Shown: positions 1 through 11,788, counted from the stretch's first letter. The stretch is 64,000 bases of DNA from Streptomyces sp. Ag109_O5-10 (GCF_900105755.1 NZ_FNTQ01000001.1:4960001-5024000); one strand, 5' to 3'. Program-made: numbers and translations. Notes: generated by a model from the letters alone, not told the origin.

Positions 1-38
1 CGCGTAAGCGGTGTGTGACGGGTGGCTGGTCGTTGTTT

Positions 39-63
39 GAGAACTGCACAGTGGACGCGAGCA
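39..63 (+). other. 5' arm of the pre-23S rRNA processing stem
   Basis: Positions 47-63 (CACAGTGGACGCGAGCA) are an exact 17-nt complement of 3179-3195, just beyond the 3' end of the 23S gene, and weaker pairing extends outward on both sides. Such a stem enclosing 23S rRNA is the usual RNase III substrate in pre-rRNA. Positions 1-38 are the end of the 16S-23S spacer; no tRNA is visible there. Confidence 0.85.
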
Positions 64-71
64 TCTGTGGC

Positions 72-3180
<3,109 letters not shown>

Positions 3181-3242
3181 CTCGCGTCCACTGTGTTAGT
3201 TCTGAGGCAACGACCGTGTTTTTTCCGGTCTGACTTCATAGT

Positions 3243-3361
3243 GTTTCGGTGGTCATAGCGTGAGGGAAACGCCCGGTTACATTCCGAACCCGGAAGCTAA
3301 GCCTCACAGCGCCGATGGTACTGCAGGGGGGACCCTGTGGGAGAGTAGGACACCGCCGAAC
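3243..3361 (+). rRNA. rrf: 5S ribosomal RNA
   Basis: A 119-nt 5S rRNA starting GTTTCGGTGGTCATAGCG and ending CACCGCCGAAC. The two ends pair in the usual helix I, and the conserved CCGAACCCGGAAG loop is present. It lies about 60 bp after the 23S gene, completing the 16S-23S-5S order. Confidence 0.96.
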
Positions 3362-3370
3362 AAATTTTGG

Positions 3371-3405
3371 AAAGAGCCCCACACCTCACGGTGTGGGGCT
3401 CTTTT
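3371..3405 (+). terminator. Intrinsic terminator of the rRNA operon
   Basis: An almost perfect hairpin, AAAGAGCCCCACACC / GGTGTGGGGCTCTTTT with a 4-nt loop, begins 10 bp after 5S rRNA and ends in a T run. It may also stop the convergent hydrolase transcript. Confidence 0.92.
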
Positions 3406-3429
3406 GCGTTTCCGGAGAATTCGGAGAGT

Positions 3430-3978
3430 TCAGAAGGCGACGTCCGCCGTCTCGACCGTGCCGCCCTGTCGGCCCGGGGCCTCCTGCCAGCTCCAGTAGA
3501 GGTTCGTGTGCGAGATGACCTGCGCCGGGGCCGGCGCGCCGTACGCGGTGAGGTCCTCCGTGGTGTGGGCGTCGGCGACCAGCGTCGCGTCGTAGCCGCG
3601 GACCATCGCGCCGTGCAGGGTGGAGCGGATGCAGGCGTCGGTCTGGGCGCCGGTGACGACCAGGCGACCCACGCCGCGCTCGGCGAGTACGGACTCCAGC
3701 TCGGTGTCCTCGAAGGAGTCTCCGTAGCGCTTGTGGACGAGGGGCTCGGTGGCTTCGCGGACGAGTTCCGGGACGTACTGCCAGGGGGCGCTGTCCGGCT
3801 TCAGTTCGTCGCTGGCGTGCTGGATCCAGACGACGGGGACCGCCTCGGAACGGGCCCTGGCGAGCAGGGTGTTGATGTTGGCGATGACCTCGTCGCGGTT
3901 GTGGGAGCTGTCCACCACCCCGTTCTGTACGTCCACGATCAGCAGGGCGGTGTTCGGGCGGTTCGGGAGAGTCGTCAT
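3430..3978 (-). CDS. Isochorismatase-family cysteine hydrolase
   Basis: A 182-residue protein of the isochorismatase-like hydrolase fold. The family triad is visible: Asp16 in LLIVDVQNG, Lys83 in VHKRYGDSF and Cys116 in TGAQTDACIRST. Members hydrolyse amides or vinyl ethers (nicotinamidase, N-carbamoylsarcosine amidase, isochorismatase); nothing here fixes the substrate. There is no signal peptide, so it should be cytoplasmic. The start was placed at the ATG beginning MTTLPNRPN, because an 8-codon upstream extension has no ribosome site and no family similarity. It is a single gene, convergent with the rRNA operon and divergent from the acetyltransferase. Confidence 0.9.
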   Translation of the reverse strand: MTTLPNRPNTALLIVDVQNGVVDSSHNRDEVIANINTLLARARSEAVPVVWIQHASDELKPDSAPWQYVPELVREATEPLVHKRYGDSFEDTELESVLAERGVGRLVVTGAQTDACIRSTLHGAMVRGYDATLVADAHTTEDLTAYGAPAPAQVISHTNLYWSWQEAPGRQGGTVETADVAF

Positions 3979-4073
3979 GGCGCCCACCGTAGACCGGGGC
4001 ACTGACAGTCCGGCCGGCGAACCGAACGGGAAACCAGGTGAGGGCGGAGTGCGTTGGGCGTTAGCGTGGCCGT

Positions 4074-4634
4074 ATGAGTCCTATGACCAGCGGTGATTAC
4101 GTGATTCGCGCGATACGGGCCGACGAGTGGGAGGCCGTCAAGCGGCTGCGGCTCGTCGCGTTGCGGGATCCGGTTGCGGACATCGCGTTTCTTGAGACCT
4201 ATGACGACGCCCTGAAGCGGCCGGACTCCTTCTACCGGGAGCGGGCGGCGAGTTCGGCCCAGGAGCCCAGTGGTGCGCGGCAGTTCATCGCCGAGACGGC
4301 GGACGGCGAGTGGGTCGGGACCGTGACCGTGCTGATCGAGGAGGCCGGGTCCACGGACTGGGCCGGGTTCCCCGTGGAGCGGCGGCAGGGACACGTGGTG
4401 GGGGTGTTCGTCCGGCCCGAGCACCGGGGGAGTGGGTTGCTCAAGGCGTTGTTCGACGCCGGTGTCGCGTGGGCGAGGGAGCAAGGTGCTCAGCGGGTGC
4501 GGCTGCTGGTGCACGAGGACAATCCGCGGGCTCAGGGCGCCTACCGGAAGGCCGGGTTCGTGCCGAGTGGGGTGAGCGTGCAGCTGGAGACGCATGCGGG
4601 GAAGCGGGAGTTCGAGCTCGTTCTGGAGTGGTAG
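4074..4634 (+). CDS. GNAT-family N-acetyltransferase
   Basis: A 186-residue GCN5-related acetyltransferase. The acetyl-CoA pyrophosphate loop is recognisable as RPEHRGSGLLKALFDAGVAW (motif A, roughly residues 104-123), followed by the usual VHEDNPRAQGAYRKAGF segment that closes the fold. The acceptor substrate cannot be told from sequence. No signal peptide or membrane segment. An alternative ATG three codons downstream is possible and no strong ribosome site separates the two. It ends 2 bp before the convergent VirD4-like gene. Confidence 0.88.
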   Translation: MSPMTSGDYVIRAIRADEWEAVKRLRLVALRDPVADIAFLETYDDALKRPDSFYRERAASSAQEPSGARQFIAETADGEWVGTVTVLIEEAGSTDWAGFPVERRQGHVVGVFVRPEHRGSGLLKALFDAGVAWAREQGAQRVRLLVHEDNPRAQGAYRKAGFVPSGVSVQLETHAGKREFELVLEW

Positions 4635-4636
4635 GC

Positions 4637-6178
4637 CTAGACCGGCAGTTCCCGGTGCGGCCAGCGGGAGCGGGCCTGTTCGTGGGAACGGAGCAGGGCG
4701 AGGGACGGCAGGCCCTGGTCGGTGCCGGTGGCGAGCAGGTCGGGGAGCTGGGGCAGCGGGGCGACGGCCGCCACGTCGTCCAGGACCAGGGTCAGTGGTG
4801 GGTCGAGCCGACCGGAGGATGACCGTTCGGCCATGCGCCGGCCGCGCTCGACCACGCTGGAGACGAGGGCCGTCAGGAGGGGCATCGCGCCGGGGTTGGT
4901 CCTGGGGTCCTCGATGGATTCACCGACCACATAAAGCGTGCCCCCTTCGGCGACGAAGGAATCCAGGGCGAGGGCATCGGTTCGGTTGGGTGTGCAGGCC
5001 TCGCGGATGTTGACCGTGAAGAGGGCGGCGAGCGCGCGGGCCGTCAACTCCTGGGCGATGTCCCGGCGTTCGGGGTGGGAGGTGAGGGCGGCCTCCAGTT
5101 CGCCCGCGGCGCCGGGGGCGGCCTTCGGGTGGGTGCGGAGGGTCCGCACGGCGTCCTGGACGCCGGTGCCCTGGGCCCAGCGGTGGACGTGCCGGACCGT
5201 GCGGTTCTCCAGGGCGGCGGCGTGGAGGTAGCTGCGCAGGAGGGTCTCGGCCGTGTCGGTGACGGTCTGGTCGATCTTCGCGGTGGGCCGGACCGGGGCG
5301 AGGAGGGCCTGGGCGCGCTGGATCGCGGTGGGCTTGTCCTCGCAGTGGGCCGTGGGTGACCAGTGGAAGCGGGCGGGGGTGTCGCAGAGGTGGTTCGGGT
5401 CGTAGAGGAGGACGGGGCCGAGTTTGGCTCTGGCGTCCTTCGTCTCCGACCAGAGGGCGGGGTTCGAGGTGACGACGAGGGCGGGGCCCAGCGCGTCCTG
5501 GATCGCGTGGGTCGCGGTCGTCTGCCGGCTCTCCCGCGGTGCGACGTGGAGTCTGGTCCAGGTGCCCGGCCGGACGCCGTCGGCGGGAGCGGGGACGGGG
5601 GCCGGACGGGGGTCCTCCAGAGGGCGTCGGACGTCCTCCAAGGGGTGTCGGACGTCTTCCAGGGGGCGTTCCGGCTGTGCGGTGGGTGTGGGGACCGCCG
5701 GCGTCCGGAGCGCCTCCTGGAAGGCCGGTGGATAGGCCTCCTGGACGCTTTCCGCCTCGGAGGAGGGCTCCGGAACCGCGCCGGCGCGTCCCCCCTTCGC
5801 CGTCGCCGCCCGTCTTCTCCGGCCGGCCCGCCACCGGGCGATCGTCCCGAGGACGAACACGGTGAGGACGATCAGGACCATCAGCTGGCCGATGAAAAGG
5901 CCCCAGAACAGTCCCCAGCCGGCGAGCCGGTCCGCCGGTGTGTCCGGCCAGGCGCCCGTGATGTCGTGCGGGGAGCCGATGAGGTGGCGCATCGCCGGCG
6001 GGGTGTGGGAGAGGTCGACGGTCGACGGCCAGCCGCCGTGGGCGAACCAGGCCGCCAGTCCCGTCGCCGTCCACACCAGGATCGTGATGCCGAGCAGGAA
6101 CCCGAGTATGCCGATCAGCAGGCCGTCGGGGATCCCGCCGCCCTGCTGGTCGTGTTCCCGCCGAGGGTCCGGTCTCAC
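4637..6178 (-). CDS. VirD4/TraG-like coupling protein with degenerate P-loop
   Basis: A 513-residue membrane protein and the last gene of the T4SS-like cluster. Two transmembrane segments sit near residues 15-40 and 85-110, followed by a charged, proline-rich linker and a TraG/VirD4-type domain. The ATPase core can be followed through ALVVTSN, LLYDPNHL, FHWSP and the Walker B-like LTLVLDDVAAVAPL, then the TraM-recognition-like SLALLRSHEQARSRW near the C terminus. At the Walker A position, where relatives have GPPxSGKT, it reads APRESRQT, so Gly, Lys and context are lost. The GTG start at 6178 has a GGGAGG site and lies 11 bp after the VirB4-like gene. It ends shortly after the last motif. Confidence 0.8.
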   Translation of the reverse strand: MRPDPRREHDQQGGGIPDGLLIGILGFLLGITILVWTATGLAAWFAHGGWPSTVDLSHTPPAMRHLIGSPHDITGAWPDTPADRLAGWGLFWGLFIGQLMVLIVLTVFVLGTIARWRAGRRRRAATAKGGRAGAVPEPSSEAESVQEAYPPAFQEALRTPAVPTPTAQPERPLEDVRHPLEDVRRPLEDPRPAPVPAPADGVRPGTWTRLHVAPRESRQTTATHAIQDALGPALVVTSNPALWSETKDARAKLGPVLLYDPNHLCDTPARFHWSPTAHCEDKPTAIQRAQALLAPVRPTAKIDQTVTDTAETLLRSYLHAAALENRTVRHVHRWAQGTGVQDAVRTLRTHPKAAPGAAGELEAALTSHPERRDIAQELTARALAALFTVNIREACTPNRTDALALDSFVAEGGTLYVVGESIEDPRTNPGAMPLLTALVSSVVERGRRMAERSSSGRLDPPLTLVLDDVAAVAPLPQLPDLLATGTDQGLPSLALLRSHEQARSRWPHRELPV

Positions 6179-6189
6179 GAACGGCCTCC

Positions 6190-7608
6190 CTACGCCACCG
6201 TCGATTCGGAGTCGCCGAGGTGCTGCTCCACGAAGGCCGCGGCCCGCCGTTCCGCTTCCAGTTCGGCGGCGACCAGGGCGTCGTCCGCGGACAACAGGGT
6301 GTCGCTGGAGGACTCGGTCATCGCGCGGTCCGTGAAGACGAGCGGGCGTTCCGTCTCGGTGACCAGGTGTTTGACCACCTGGACGTTGCCGTTGACGTCC
6401 CAGACGGCGATGCCGGGGGTCAGGGTCGGGATGATCTCGACCGCCCAGCGGGGGAGGCCCAGCACGCGCCCGGTCGCTCGTGCCTCGTCCGCCTTCTGGG
6501 CGTAGACCGTCCTCGTCGACGCCATCTTCAGGATCGCCGCCGCCTCCTTGGCCGCCGCGCCGTCCACGACGTCGGAGAGGTGGTGGACGACCGCCACGAA
6601 GGACAGGCCGAGCCGGCGGCCGAACTTCAGCAGCCGCTGGAACAGCTGGGCCACGAACGGGCTGGCGATGATGTGCCAGGCCTCCTCGACCAGGAAGATG
6701 CGCTTCTTGCGGTCGGGGCGGATCCAGGTGTGCTCCAGCCACACGCCGACGATCGCCATCAGGATCGGCATGGCGATGGAGTTGCGGTCGATGTGGGAGA
6801 GGTCGAAGACGATGAGGGGGGCGTCGAGATCGATGCCGACCGTGGTCGGGCCGTCGAACATGCCGCGCAGGTCACCGTCGACCAAGCGGTCCAGGACCAG
6901 GGCGACGTCCAGGCCCCAGGCCCGTACGTCGTCTATGGCGACGTTCATCGCCTCGGCCGACTCCGGCTCGGGGTGCCGTAGCTGCTCGACGATGTCGGTC
7001 AGGACGGGCTGGCGGTCGAGGATCGACTCGTTGACGTAGGAGTGGGCGACCTTCAGCGCGAAACCCGCGCGCTCGTCGAGGCCGTGGCCCATCGCCACTT
7101 CGATGATGGTCCGCAGCAGCGCCAGCTGGCCCGTCGTGGTGATCGCCGGGTCCAGCGGGTTGAGCCGGATGCCGTGGTCGAGGGCGGCCATCGGGTCGAG
7201 CCGGATCGGCGTTATCCCCAGCTCTTCCGCGATGAGGTTCCACTCGCCGACGCCGTCCTCGCCCTGGGCGTCCAGGACGACGACCTGGCGGTCGCGGAAG
7301 CGGAGCTGGCGCAGGACGTAGGTCTTCTCCAGGGCCGACTTGCCGTTGCCGGACTCGCCGAGGACCAGCCAGTGCGGGGCGGGGAGTTGCTGGCCGTAGA
7401 GCTGGAAGGGGTCGTAGATGTAGCCCTTTCCGGAGTACACCTCGCGGCCGATGATCACGCCGGAGTCGCCGAGGCCGGGGGCGGCCGTGGGGAGGTAGAC
7501 CGCCTGGGCCTGGCCGGTGGAGGTGCGGACCGGGGAGCGGGTCGTCTCGACCTTCCCGAACAGGAAGGACGTGAAGGCTTCGGTGAGGACGGACAGCGGG
7601 TCCCTCAT
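6190..7608 (-). CDS. VirB4-like T4SS ATPase
   Basis: A 472-residue cytoplasmic ATPase of the VirB4/TraE/HerA group. Walker A is intact (LGESGNGKSALEKTYVL, about residue 80), Walker B is RKKRIFLVEEAWHIIA, and a later LPRWAVEIIPTLTPGIAVWDVNG segment is typical of VirB4 C-terminal domains. The family N-terminal membrane-proximal half is absent and appears to be supplied by the upstream gene. The ATG at 7608 was chosen because family similarity begins there; an in-frame upstream extension overlaps the previous gene. It lies 14 bp after the SCO6880-like gene. It should power substrate movement or pilus-subunit handling at the inner face of the membrane. Confidence 0.87.
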   Translation of the reverse strand: MRDPLSVLTEAFTSFLFGKVETTRSPVRTSTGQAQAVYLPTAAPGLGDSGVIIGREVYSGKGYIYDPFQLYGQQLPAPHWLVLGESGNGKSALEKTYVLRQLRFRDRQVVVLDAQGEDGVGEWNLIAEELGITPIRLDPMAALDHGIRLNPLDPAITTTGQLALLRTIIEVAMGHGLDERAGFALKVAHSYVNESILDRQPVLTDIVEQLRHPEPESAEAMNVAIDDVRAWGLDVALVLDRLVDGDLRGMFDGPTTVGIDLDAPLIVFDLSHIDRNSIAMPILMAIVGVWLEHTWIRPDRKKRIFLVEEAWHIIASPFVAQLFQRLLKFGRRLGLSFVAVVHHLSDVVDGAAAKEAAAILKMASTRTVYAQKADEARATGRVLGLPRWAVEIIPTLTPGIAVWDVNGNVQVVKHLVTETERPLVFTDRAMTESSSDTLLSADDALVAAELEAERRAAAFVEQHLGDSESTVA

Positions 7609-7622
7609 CAGCGCATCAGCCT

Positions 7623-9182
7623 CTACCTTCGGATTCCGGTGGCGAAGGGCAGTGTGTTCACGAAGGCGCGGTGGTGCTCGCGGTCGCACCACTCGAGTTT
7701 CAGGTACGACTTTCCGGCGGACGCCCTTATCGTGCGCTTGTCGCGGTTGAGGGCCTCCGGGGTACGGGAGGAGACCGTGATGTAGCCGACCAGGTTGACG
7801 CCGGCCGCGCCGCTGGCCAGGTCCTCGCCGCGCTGGTCGAGGCGGTTGTGGGCGGCGATGTCGCGAGGGTCGACGGTCCGGTTCATCTTGGCGGCCCGGG
7901 ACGCCTCCGCCTCGTCGTTGGTCTTCTCGGTGAGCATGCGCTCGATGGCGACCTCGGTGGGTTCGAGGTCCATGGTGACGGCGACCGTGCGGATGACGTC
8001 CGGGGTGTGGACCAGGAGCGGGGCTAGGAAGTTGACGCCGACCGGGGTCATCGGCCACTCCTTCACCCAGGCCGTGGCGTGGCACCAGGGCTCGCGGGTG
8101 CTGGACTCGCGGGTCTTCGCCTGGAGGAACGTGGGTTCCATGGCGTCGAGTTCGGCCGGCCAGGCGTTGCGCTGGGTCATCGCCTGGATGTGGTCGATGG
8201 GGTGGTCCGGGTCGTACATGGAGTGGATGAGCGAGGAGAGGCGGCCCTGGCCGAGGGGCTGGCGGACGCGGATGTCCGCCTCTTGGAGGCGCGAGCAGAT
8301 GTCCGTCAGTTCGCGGGCCATGACGACCGCGAGGCCGGCGTCGCGGTCCAGCTTGCGGCCGGACTGGGGGCGGGACGCGCGGGCCATGGCCTGGGCCTCG
8401 GCGGCCAGTTCGCGGGAGTAGTGCATGCAGGCGACGAGGTAGGCGCGGTGCTGCTCGCTGCTGGTGGAGACCATGGACTGGAGCTGGTCGTAGGAGCGGG
8501 ACAGCCAGTCCGGGGCCTTGTCGTCGCCGCGCTGGGCGACGTCCTTGGCGTGCGCGTCGGGGTCGGCCGGGAGGGTGCGGGCGAGCATCTGGAGGCGGGT
8601 GACGAAGCCGTCGCCGTTGGCCACGTGCTTGAGGAGGGTGCCGAAGCGGTCGACGAGGGCCTCCTGGTCCTCGGAGTCGCGCAGGCCGACGCCGGGGCCC
8701 TCGATCTCGATGGCGGCGGTGACCGTCTTGCGGTCCGCGTGCAGGAGTACGGCGATCTCGTCGGGGCCGAAGGGCGCGGCGAGCCAGGTGATGCGGCCGA
8801 TGCCGGGCGGCGGGCCGATCTCGACCTCACGGCCGTCGAGGCGGGTGCCGGCCTCGGACGCGGTGGAGCGGTAGACGGTGCCGTTGCGCAGCGTCCGCTT
8901 GAAACTGCGGTTGATCTCGAACCACTTGTAGAACGTGCGGCGCTTGTAGGGCACGTAGACCGCGGCCAGTGCGATCAGCGGGAAGCCCATCAGCAGCACG
9001 ATCCGCAGGGAGAGCACCGGGACGAGGAGCCCGCACATCATGCCGAGGAACGCGCCCGCGATGATGAGCACGATCTCGCCGGATTCACGGTTCCTGCCGA
9101 TGATCGCGTTCGGCCGGGCACGGCCGATGAGATACGTACGGCGGGGCGTGATCGGATGGGACAGGTGGGACTCTGTCGTCAA
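7623..9182 (-). CDS. SCO6880-family T4SS protein (PrgI/VirB3 plus VirB4 N-domain-like)
   Basis: A 519-residue protein with a short cytoplasmic N terminus, two transmembrane helices (about residues 35-80: EIVLIIAGAFLGMM, VLLMGFPLIALAAVYV) and a long soluble region. Relatives are named SCO6880 family. The two-helix head resembles PrgI/VirB3, and the soluble region resembles the N-terminal half of VirB4, so this gene and the next probably correspond to a split VirB3-VirB4. The ATG at 9182 overlaps the stop of the VirB6-like gene by 4 bp (ATGA), indicating translational coupling. Confidence 0.82.
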   Translation of the reverse strand: MTTESHLSHPITPRRTYLIGRARPNAIIGRNRESGEIVLIIAGAFLGMMCGLLVPVLSLRIVLLMGFPLIALAAVYVPYKRRTFYKWFEINRSFKRTLRNGTVYRSTASEAGTRLDGREVEIGPPPGIGRITWLAAPFGPDEIAVLLHADRKTVTAAIEIEGPGVGLRDSEDQEALVDRFGTLLKHVANGDGFVTRLQMLARTLPADPDAHAKDVAQRGDDKAPDWLSRSYDQLQSMVSTSSEQHRAYLVACMHYSRELAAEAQAMARASRPQSGRKLDRDAGLAVVMARELTDICSRLQEADIRVRQPLGQGRLSSLIHSMYDPDHPIDHIQAMTQRNAWPAELDAMEPTFLQAKTRESSTREPWCHATAWVKEWPMTPVGVNFLAPLLVHTPDVIRTVAVTMDLEPTEVAIERMLTEKTNDEAEASRAAKMNRTVDPRDIAAHNRLDQRGEDLASGAAGVNLVGYITVSSRTPEALNRDKRTIRASAGKSYLKLEWCDREHHRAFVNTLPFATGIRR

Positions 9183-10516
9183 CGCCCTTCACCTCCCGAG
9201 CTGTTGTTGCGGGTGTTGCTGGCGTGCGGGGTGTTCGCCGGGCTGGGCGCCCGGGGTGCGGGTGCGGCGGAGGGGACAGTTCCGCCGCCACCACCGTTCG
9301 GGGTGCGCGTGCTGTGCGCGGCGACGCCGCCCGAGGCCGGGTTGGCCGGGCGGGCTCCGGAGGCGCCGGAACCGCCGCCCCCGCCGCCGTTGTTGTCGGT
9401 GCGGGCGCTGTGGGTTCTGATGCCCTGGGCGACCAGGTTGGCGGGGCTGCTGATGACGGCGGCGGCCTTGCCCTCGGCGCCCGACATGATGCGGTTGCTG
9501 CGGCCGGCCGCGATCTCGTCGCCGAAGCCGGGTACGAAGCGGTAGATCATCGCGCTGGCGAAGATGGCGAGCAGGATGATGGCGAGGCCGGAGACGACCG
9601 CGGAGAAGGAGTCCGGGCCGCCGTCGGAGGACAGGGCGCCGGCGAGGCCGAGCACTATCACGATGACCGGCTTGACGAGGATGACGGCGATCATGATGCC
9701 GGCCCAGCGGCGGACGTGGCCCCACAGGTTCTTGTCGACGAGTCCGGCGTAGACGACGGTGCCGAGGAGGGCGCCGACGTAGAGCAGGGCGGCCCTGATG
9801 ACGAGCTCCAGCCAGAGGACGCCGGCGGCGAGGATGCTGACGAGGGAGACGACGATCAGCATGATCGGGCCGCCCCCTATGTCGGTGCCCTTGCCGAGGG
9901 CGCCGGAGAAGGTGCCGAAGAACGTGTCGGTCTGGTCGCCGGTGGTCTTGGCGAGGACGTCGGTGACGCCGTCGGTGGCCGAGACGACCGTGTAGAGGAT
10001 CAGCGGGGTGAAGGCGGAGGCCAGGACGGTGAGCCAGAGGAAGCCGATGGCCTCGGAGACGGCGGTGGAGAGGGGGACGCCTCGTACCGCGCGCTTGGCC
10101 ACGGCCAGCAGCCACAGGAGCAGGGTGAGGATCGTCGACGCGGCGAAGACCACGGCGTACTGCTGGAGGAACTTCTCGTTGGTGAAGTCGACGTTCGCGG
10201 TCTCCTTGACGGCGCCGCTGAGCTTGTCGATGGTCCAGGAGGCGGCCTTGGCACAGCCCTGCCCGAGGGAGGTGAGGGGGTCGAGGGTGGAGGTGAGGGG
10301 GTCGGTGGTGGAGCCGGTGCCGCCGCCGGAGCCGCTCTCGCAGAGCTGCAGGGACGGGCCGGTGATTCCGGCGCAGTTGTTGCTGCTCGGCGTGGCGGAC
10401 GGGGTGGCGGTCGGTGACGGGTCCGCGAAGGCGCGGGTGGCCAGAAGGATGGCGGAGGCCTGCACGGAGGCCACCAGGCCGGTCAGCTTGAGCACGCGGT
10501 GCTGGCTAGCGGGCAT
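9179..10516 (-). CDS. VirB6/TrbL-like polytopic membrane protein
   Basis: A 445-residue protein beginning with a signal-like hydrophobic stretch (LTGLVASVQASAILLATRAFA), a Ser/Thr/Pro spacer, then about six transmembrane segments between residues 120 and 350. The roughly 90-residue tail is low-complexity (Gly, Asn, Pro, Ser), probably cytoplasmic or disordered. Topology, size and position match VirB6/TrbL channel proteins of Gram-positive T4SS; sequence identity between such proteins is always low, so the call rests on topology and context. The start overlaps the upstream stop by 11 bp and the stop overlaps the next start by 4 bp. Confidence 0.75.
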   Translation of the reverse strand: MPASQHRVLKLTGLVASVQASAILLATRAFADPSPTATPSATPSSNNCAGITGPSLQLCESGSGGGTGSTTDPLTSTLDPLTSLGQGCAKAASWTIDKLSGAVKETANVDFTNEKFLQQYAVVFAASTILTLLLWLLAVAKRAVRGVPLSTAVSEAIGFLWLTVLASAFTPLILYTVVSATDGVTDVLAKTTGDQTDTFFGTFSGALGKGTDIGGGPIMLIVVSLVSILAAGVLWLELVIRAALLYVGALLGTVVYAGLVDKNLWGHVRRWAGIMIAVILVKPVIVIVLGLAGALSSDGGPDSFSAVVSGLAIILLAIFASAMIYRFVPGFGDEIAAGRSNRIMSGAEGKAAAVISSPANLVAQGIRTHSARTDNNGGGGGGSGASGARPANPASGGVAAHSTRTPNGGGGGTVPSAAPAPRAPSPANTPHASNTRNNSSGGEGR

Positions 10517-11339
10517 AGGTGAACCCTCCGAATTCCTGGACCGCCTTGCTGATCTCGTCGGTCCCGGAGACGGGGTTGTCTCCGGTGACCGGGGTGGGAC
10601 CGGTCGTCTGGCTGGACTCCAGGACCTTCCAGTCGCCGTCGCTCCAGTTCAGCTTCATGGTGATGGTGAACCAATTGCTGGTGACCGGGGTGGTGGACTT
10701 CTCACCGGCCATGCCGAACAAACCGTTGCACCAGACCTCGACGGTGGCGGCGGCGTCGCTGTACGCCGTGACCTTGGTGCCGGCGGGCAGTGTGCGGTTG
10801 ACGAAGGTGCTGCCCTGGGGGGCGGTGCCGTCGGCGTTGAGACCGGCCTTCTTCAGGAAGTCGGCCGAGTAGTCGGCGTCGAAGCCGGACAGCATGCTGT
10901 TCATCACGTTGGGGTCGGCGACGGTCTGCACGATCGCGTGCCGGGTGGCCGTGATGAACATGCCGTCGGAGCCCAGCGCCGTCGCGTAGTTGGCCGCCGC
11001 GCTCTGCGCGCCCTGCTGGCTGTGCGCGTATCCCGTCGGGATCCCGTCGCTCTTCGTCTCCACCGGCTTGGTGCCGCTGGCCGCCGTCGAGGAGGTGACC
11101 GGTCCGCTGCCGTTGCCGGTGCTGCCGTTGCCGGTGGTGTCCGAGGAGCCGTCGTTGCCGCCTCTGTTCGCGAAGGCGATCGCCGCGATGAGGAGGACGA
11201 CGACGCCGACGACCGTGACCAGGCTCCGGGAGGAGGAGCGGCCGCCGCGCCGGGAGGCGCCGCCGTACGGGTCGCCCTCGGGCAGCCGGGTGCGGGTGTG
11301 GCCGGTCTCCGGGTAGCCGGGCTCGTCTCCGAGGCTCAT
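10506..11339 (-). CDS. VirB8/TcpC-like T4SS assembly protein
   Basis: A 277-residue bitopic membrane protein: basic N-terminal tail, one transmembrane helix near residues 40-57 (LVTVVGVVVLLIAAIAFA), a Ser/Gly/Thr linker of about 40 residues, then an extracytoplasmic domain starting at SQQGAQSAAANYATALGS. That helix followed by a mixed alpha/beta domain fits the NTF2-like fold of VirB8/TcpC/TraM proteins, which scaffold the channel. The ATG at 11339 was chosen because the preceding 36 codons are not protein-like. Assignment is from architecture and neighbourhood rather than a strict motif. Confidence 0.72.
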   Translation of the reverse strand: MSLGDEPGYPETGHTRTRLPEGDPYGGASRRGGRSSSRSLVTVVGVVVLLIAAIAFANRGGNDGSSDTTGNGSTGNGSGPVTSSTAASGTKPVETKSDGIPTGYAHSQQGAQSAAANYATALGSDGMFITATRHAIVQTVADPNVMNSMLSGFDADYSADFLKKAGLNADGTAPQGSTFVNRTLPAGTKVTAYSDAAATVEVWCNGLFGMAGEKSTTPVTSNWFTITMKLNWSDGDWKVLESSQTTGPTPVTGDNPVSGTDEISKAVQEFGGFTYAR

Positions 11340-11479
11340 GCCGGGTACTCCCCCTCCACGTCGTACCGGAACGCGTAGCAGTACGACGGTAGCCGTGCTG
11401 GTTCCCGCGCGGGCGCGGTGTGGTGACTCGACATCAGGGAGACGCAACCTCGGAGCGGGGGATACGGAGGTCCAGGCAG

Positions 11480-11788
11480 CTAGACGGCCATGCCGTACAC
11501 GATGGTGAACAGGGTGCCGAGTGAGCCGATGATGAAGACTCCGGTCAGTCCGGCGATGATGAGGCCCTTGCCCTGTTCGGCGCTGAAGGTGTCACGGAGG
11601 GCCGTGGCGCCGATGCGCTGTTTGGCGGCACCCCAGACGGCGATGCCGAGGCAGAGCAGGATGGCGACGGCCATGACCACCTGGATCATCGTCTTCGCTT
11701 CGTTGCCCAGGCTGCCGAAGGGGCCCCAGTCCGGAGCGATTCCGCCGATGATGGTGTTGATGTCACCCTTGTCGGCTGCAAGGAACAT
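11480..11788 (-). CDS. Small two-helix membrane protein, VirB2/TrbC-like
   Basis: A 102-residue protein, first gene of the T4SS-like cluster. After a short N-terminal region it has two transmembrane helices (AKTMIQVVMAVAILLCLGIAVWG and GLIIAGLTGVFIIGSLGTLFTIVYG) joined by a polar loop KQRIGATALRDTF. This is the topology of VirB2/TrbC pilin-type subunits, although no processing site is evident and pilus formation is not implied. The ATG giving MFLAADKGD was chosen because the upstream in-frame codons have poor coding bias. A 140-bp gap separates it from the VirB8-like gene. Confidence 0.65.
   Translation of the reverse strand: MFLAADKGDINTIIGGIAPDWGPFGSLGNEAKTMIQVVMAVAILLCLGIAVWGAAKQRIGATALRDTFSAEQGKGLIIAGLTGVFIIGSLGTLFTIVYGMAV

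Noticed and set aside
4637..11788. T4SS-like cluster as an integrated conjugative element
   Set aside because: No integrase, relaxase, att repeats or tRNA flank; base composition matches the surroundings.
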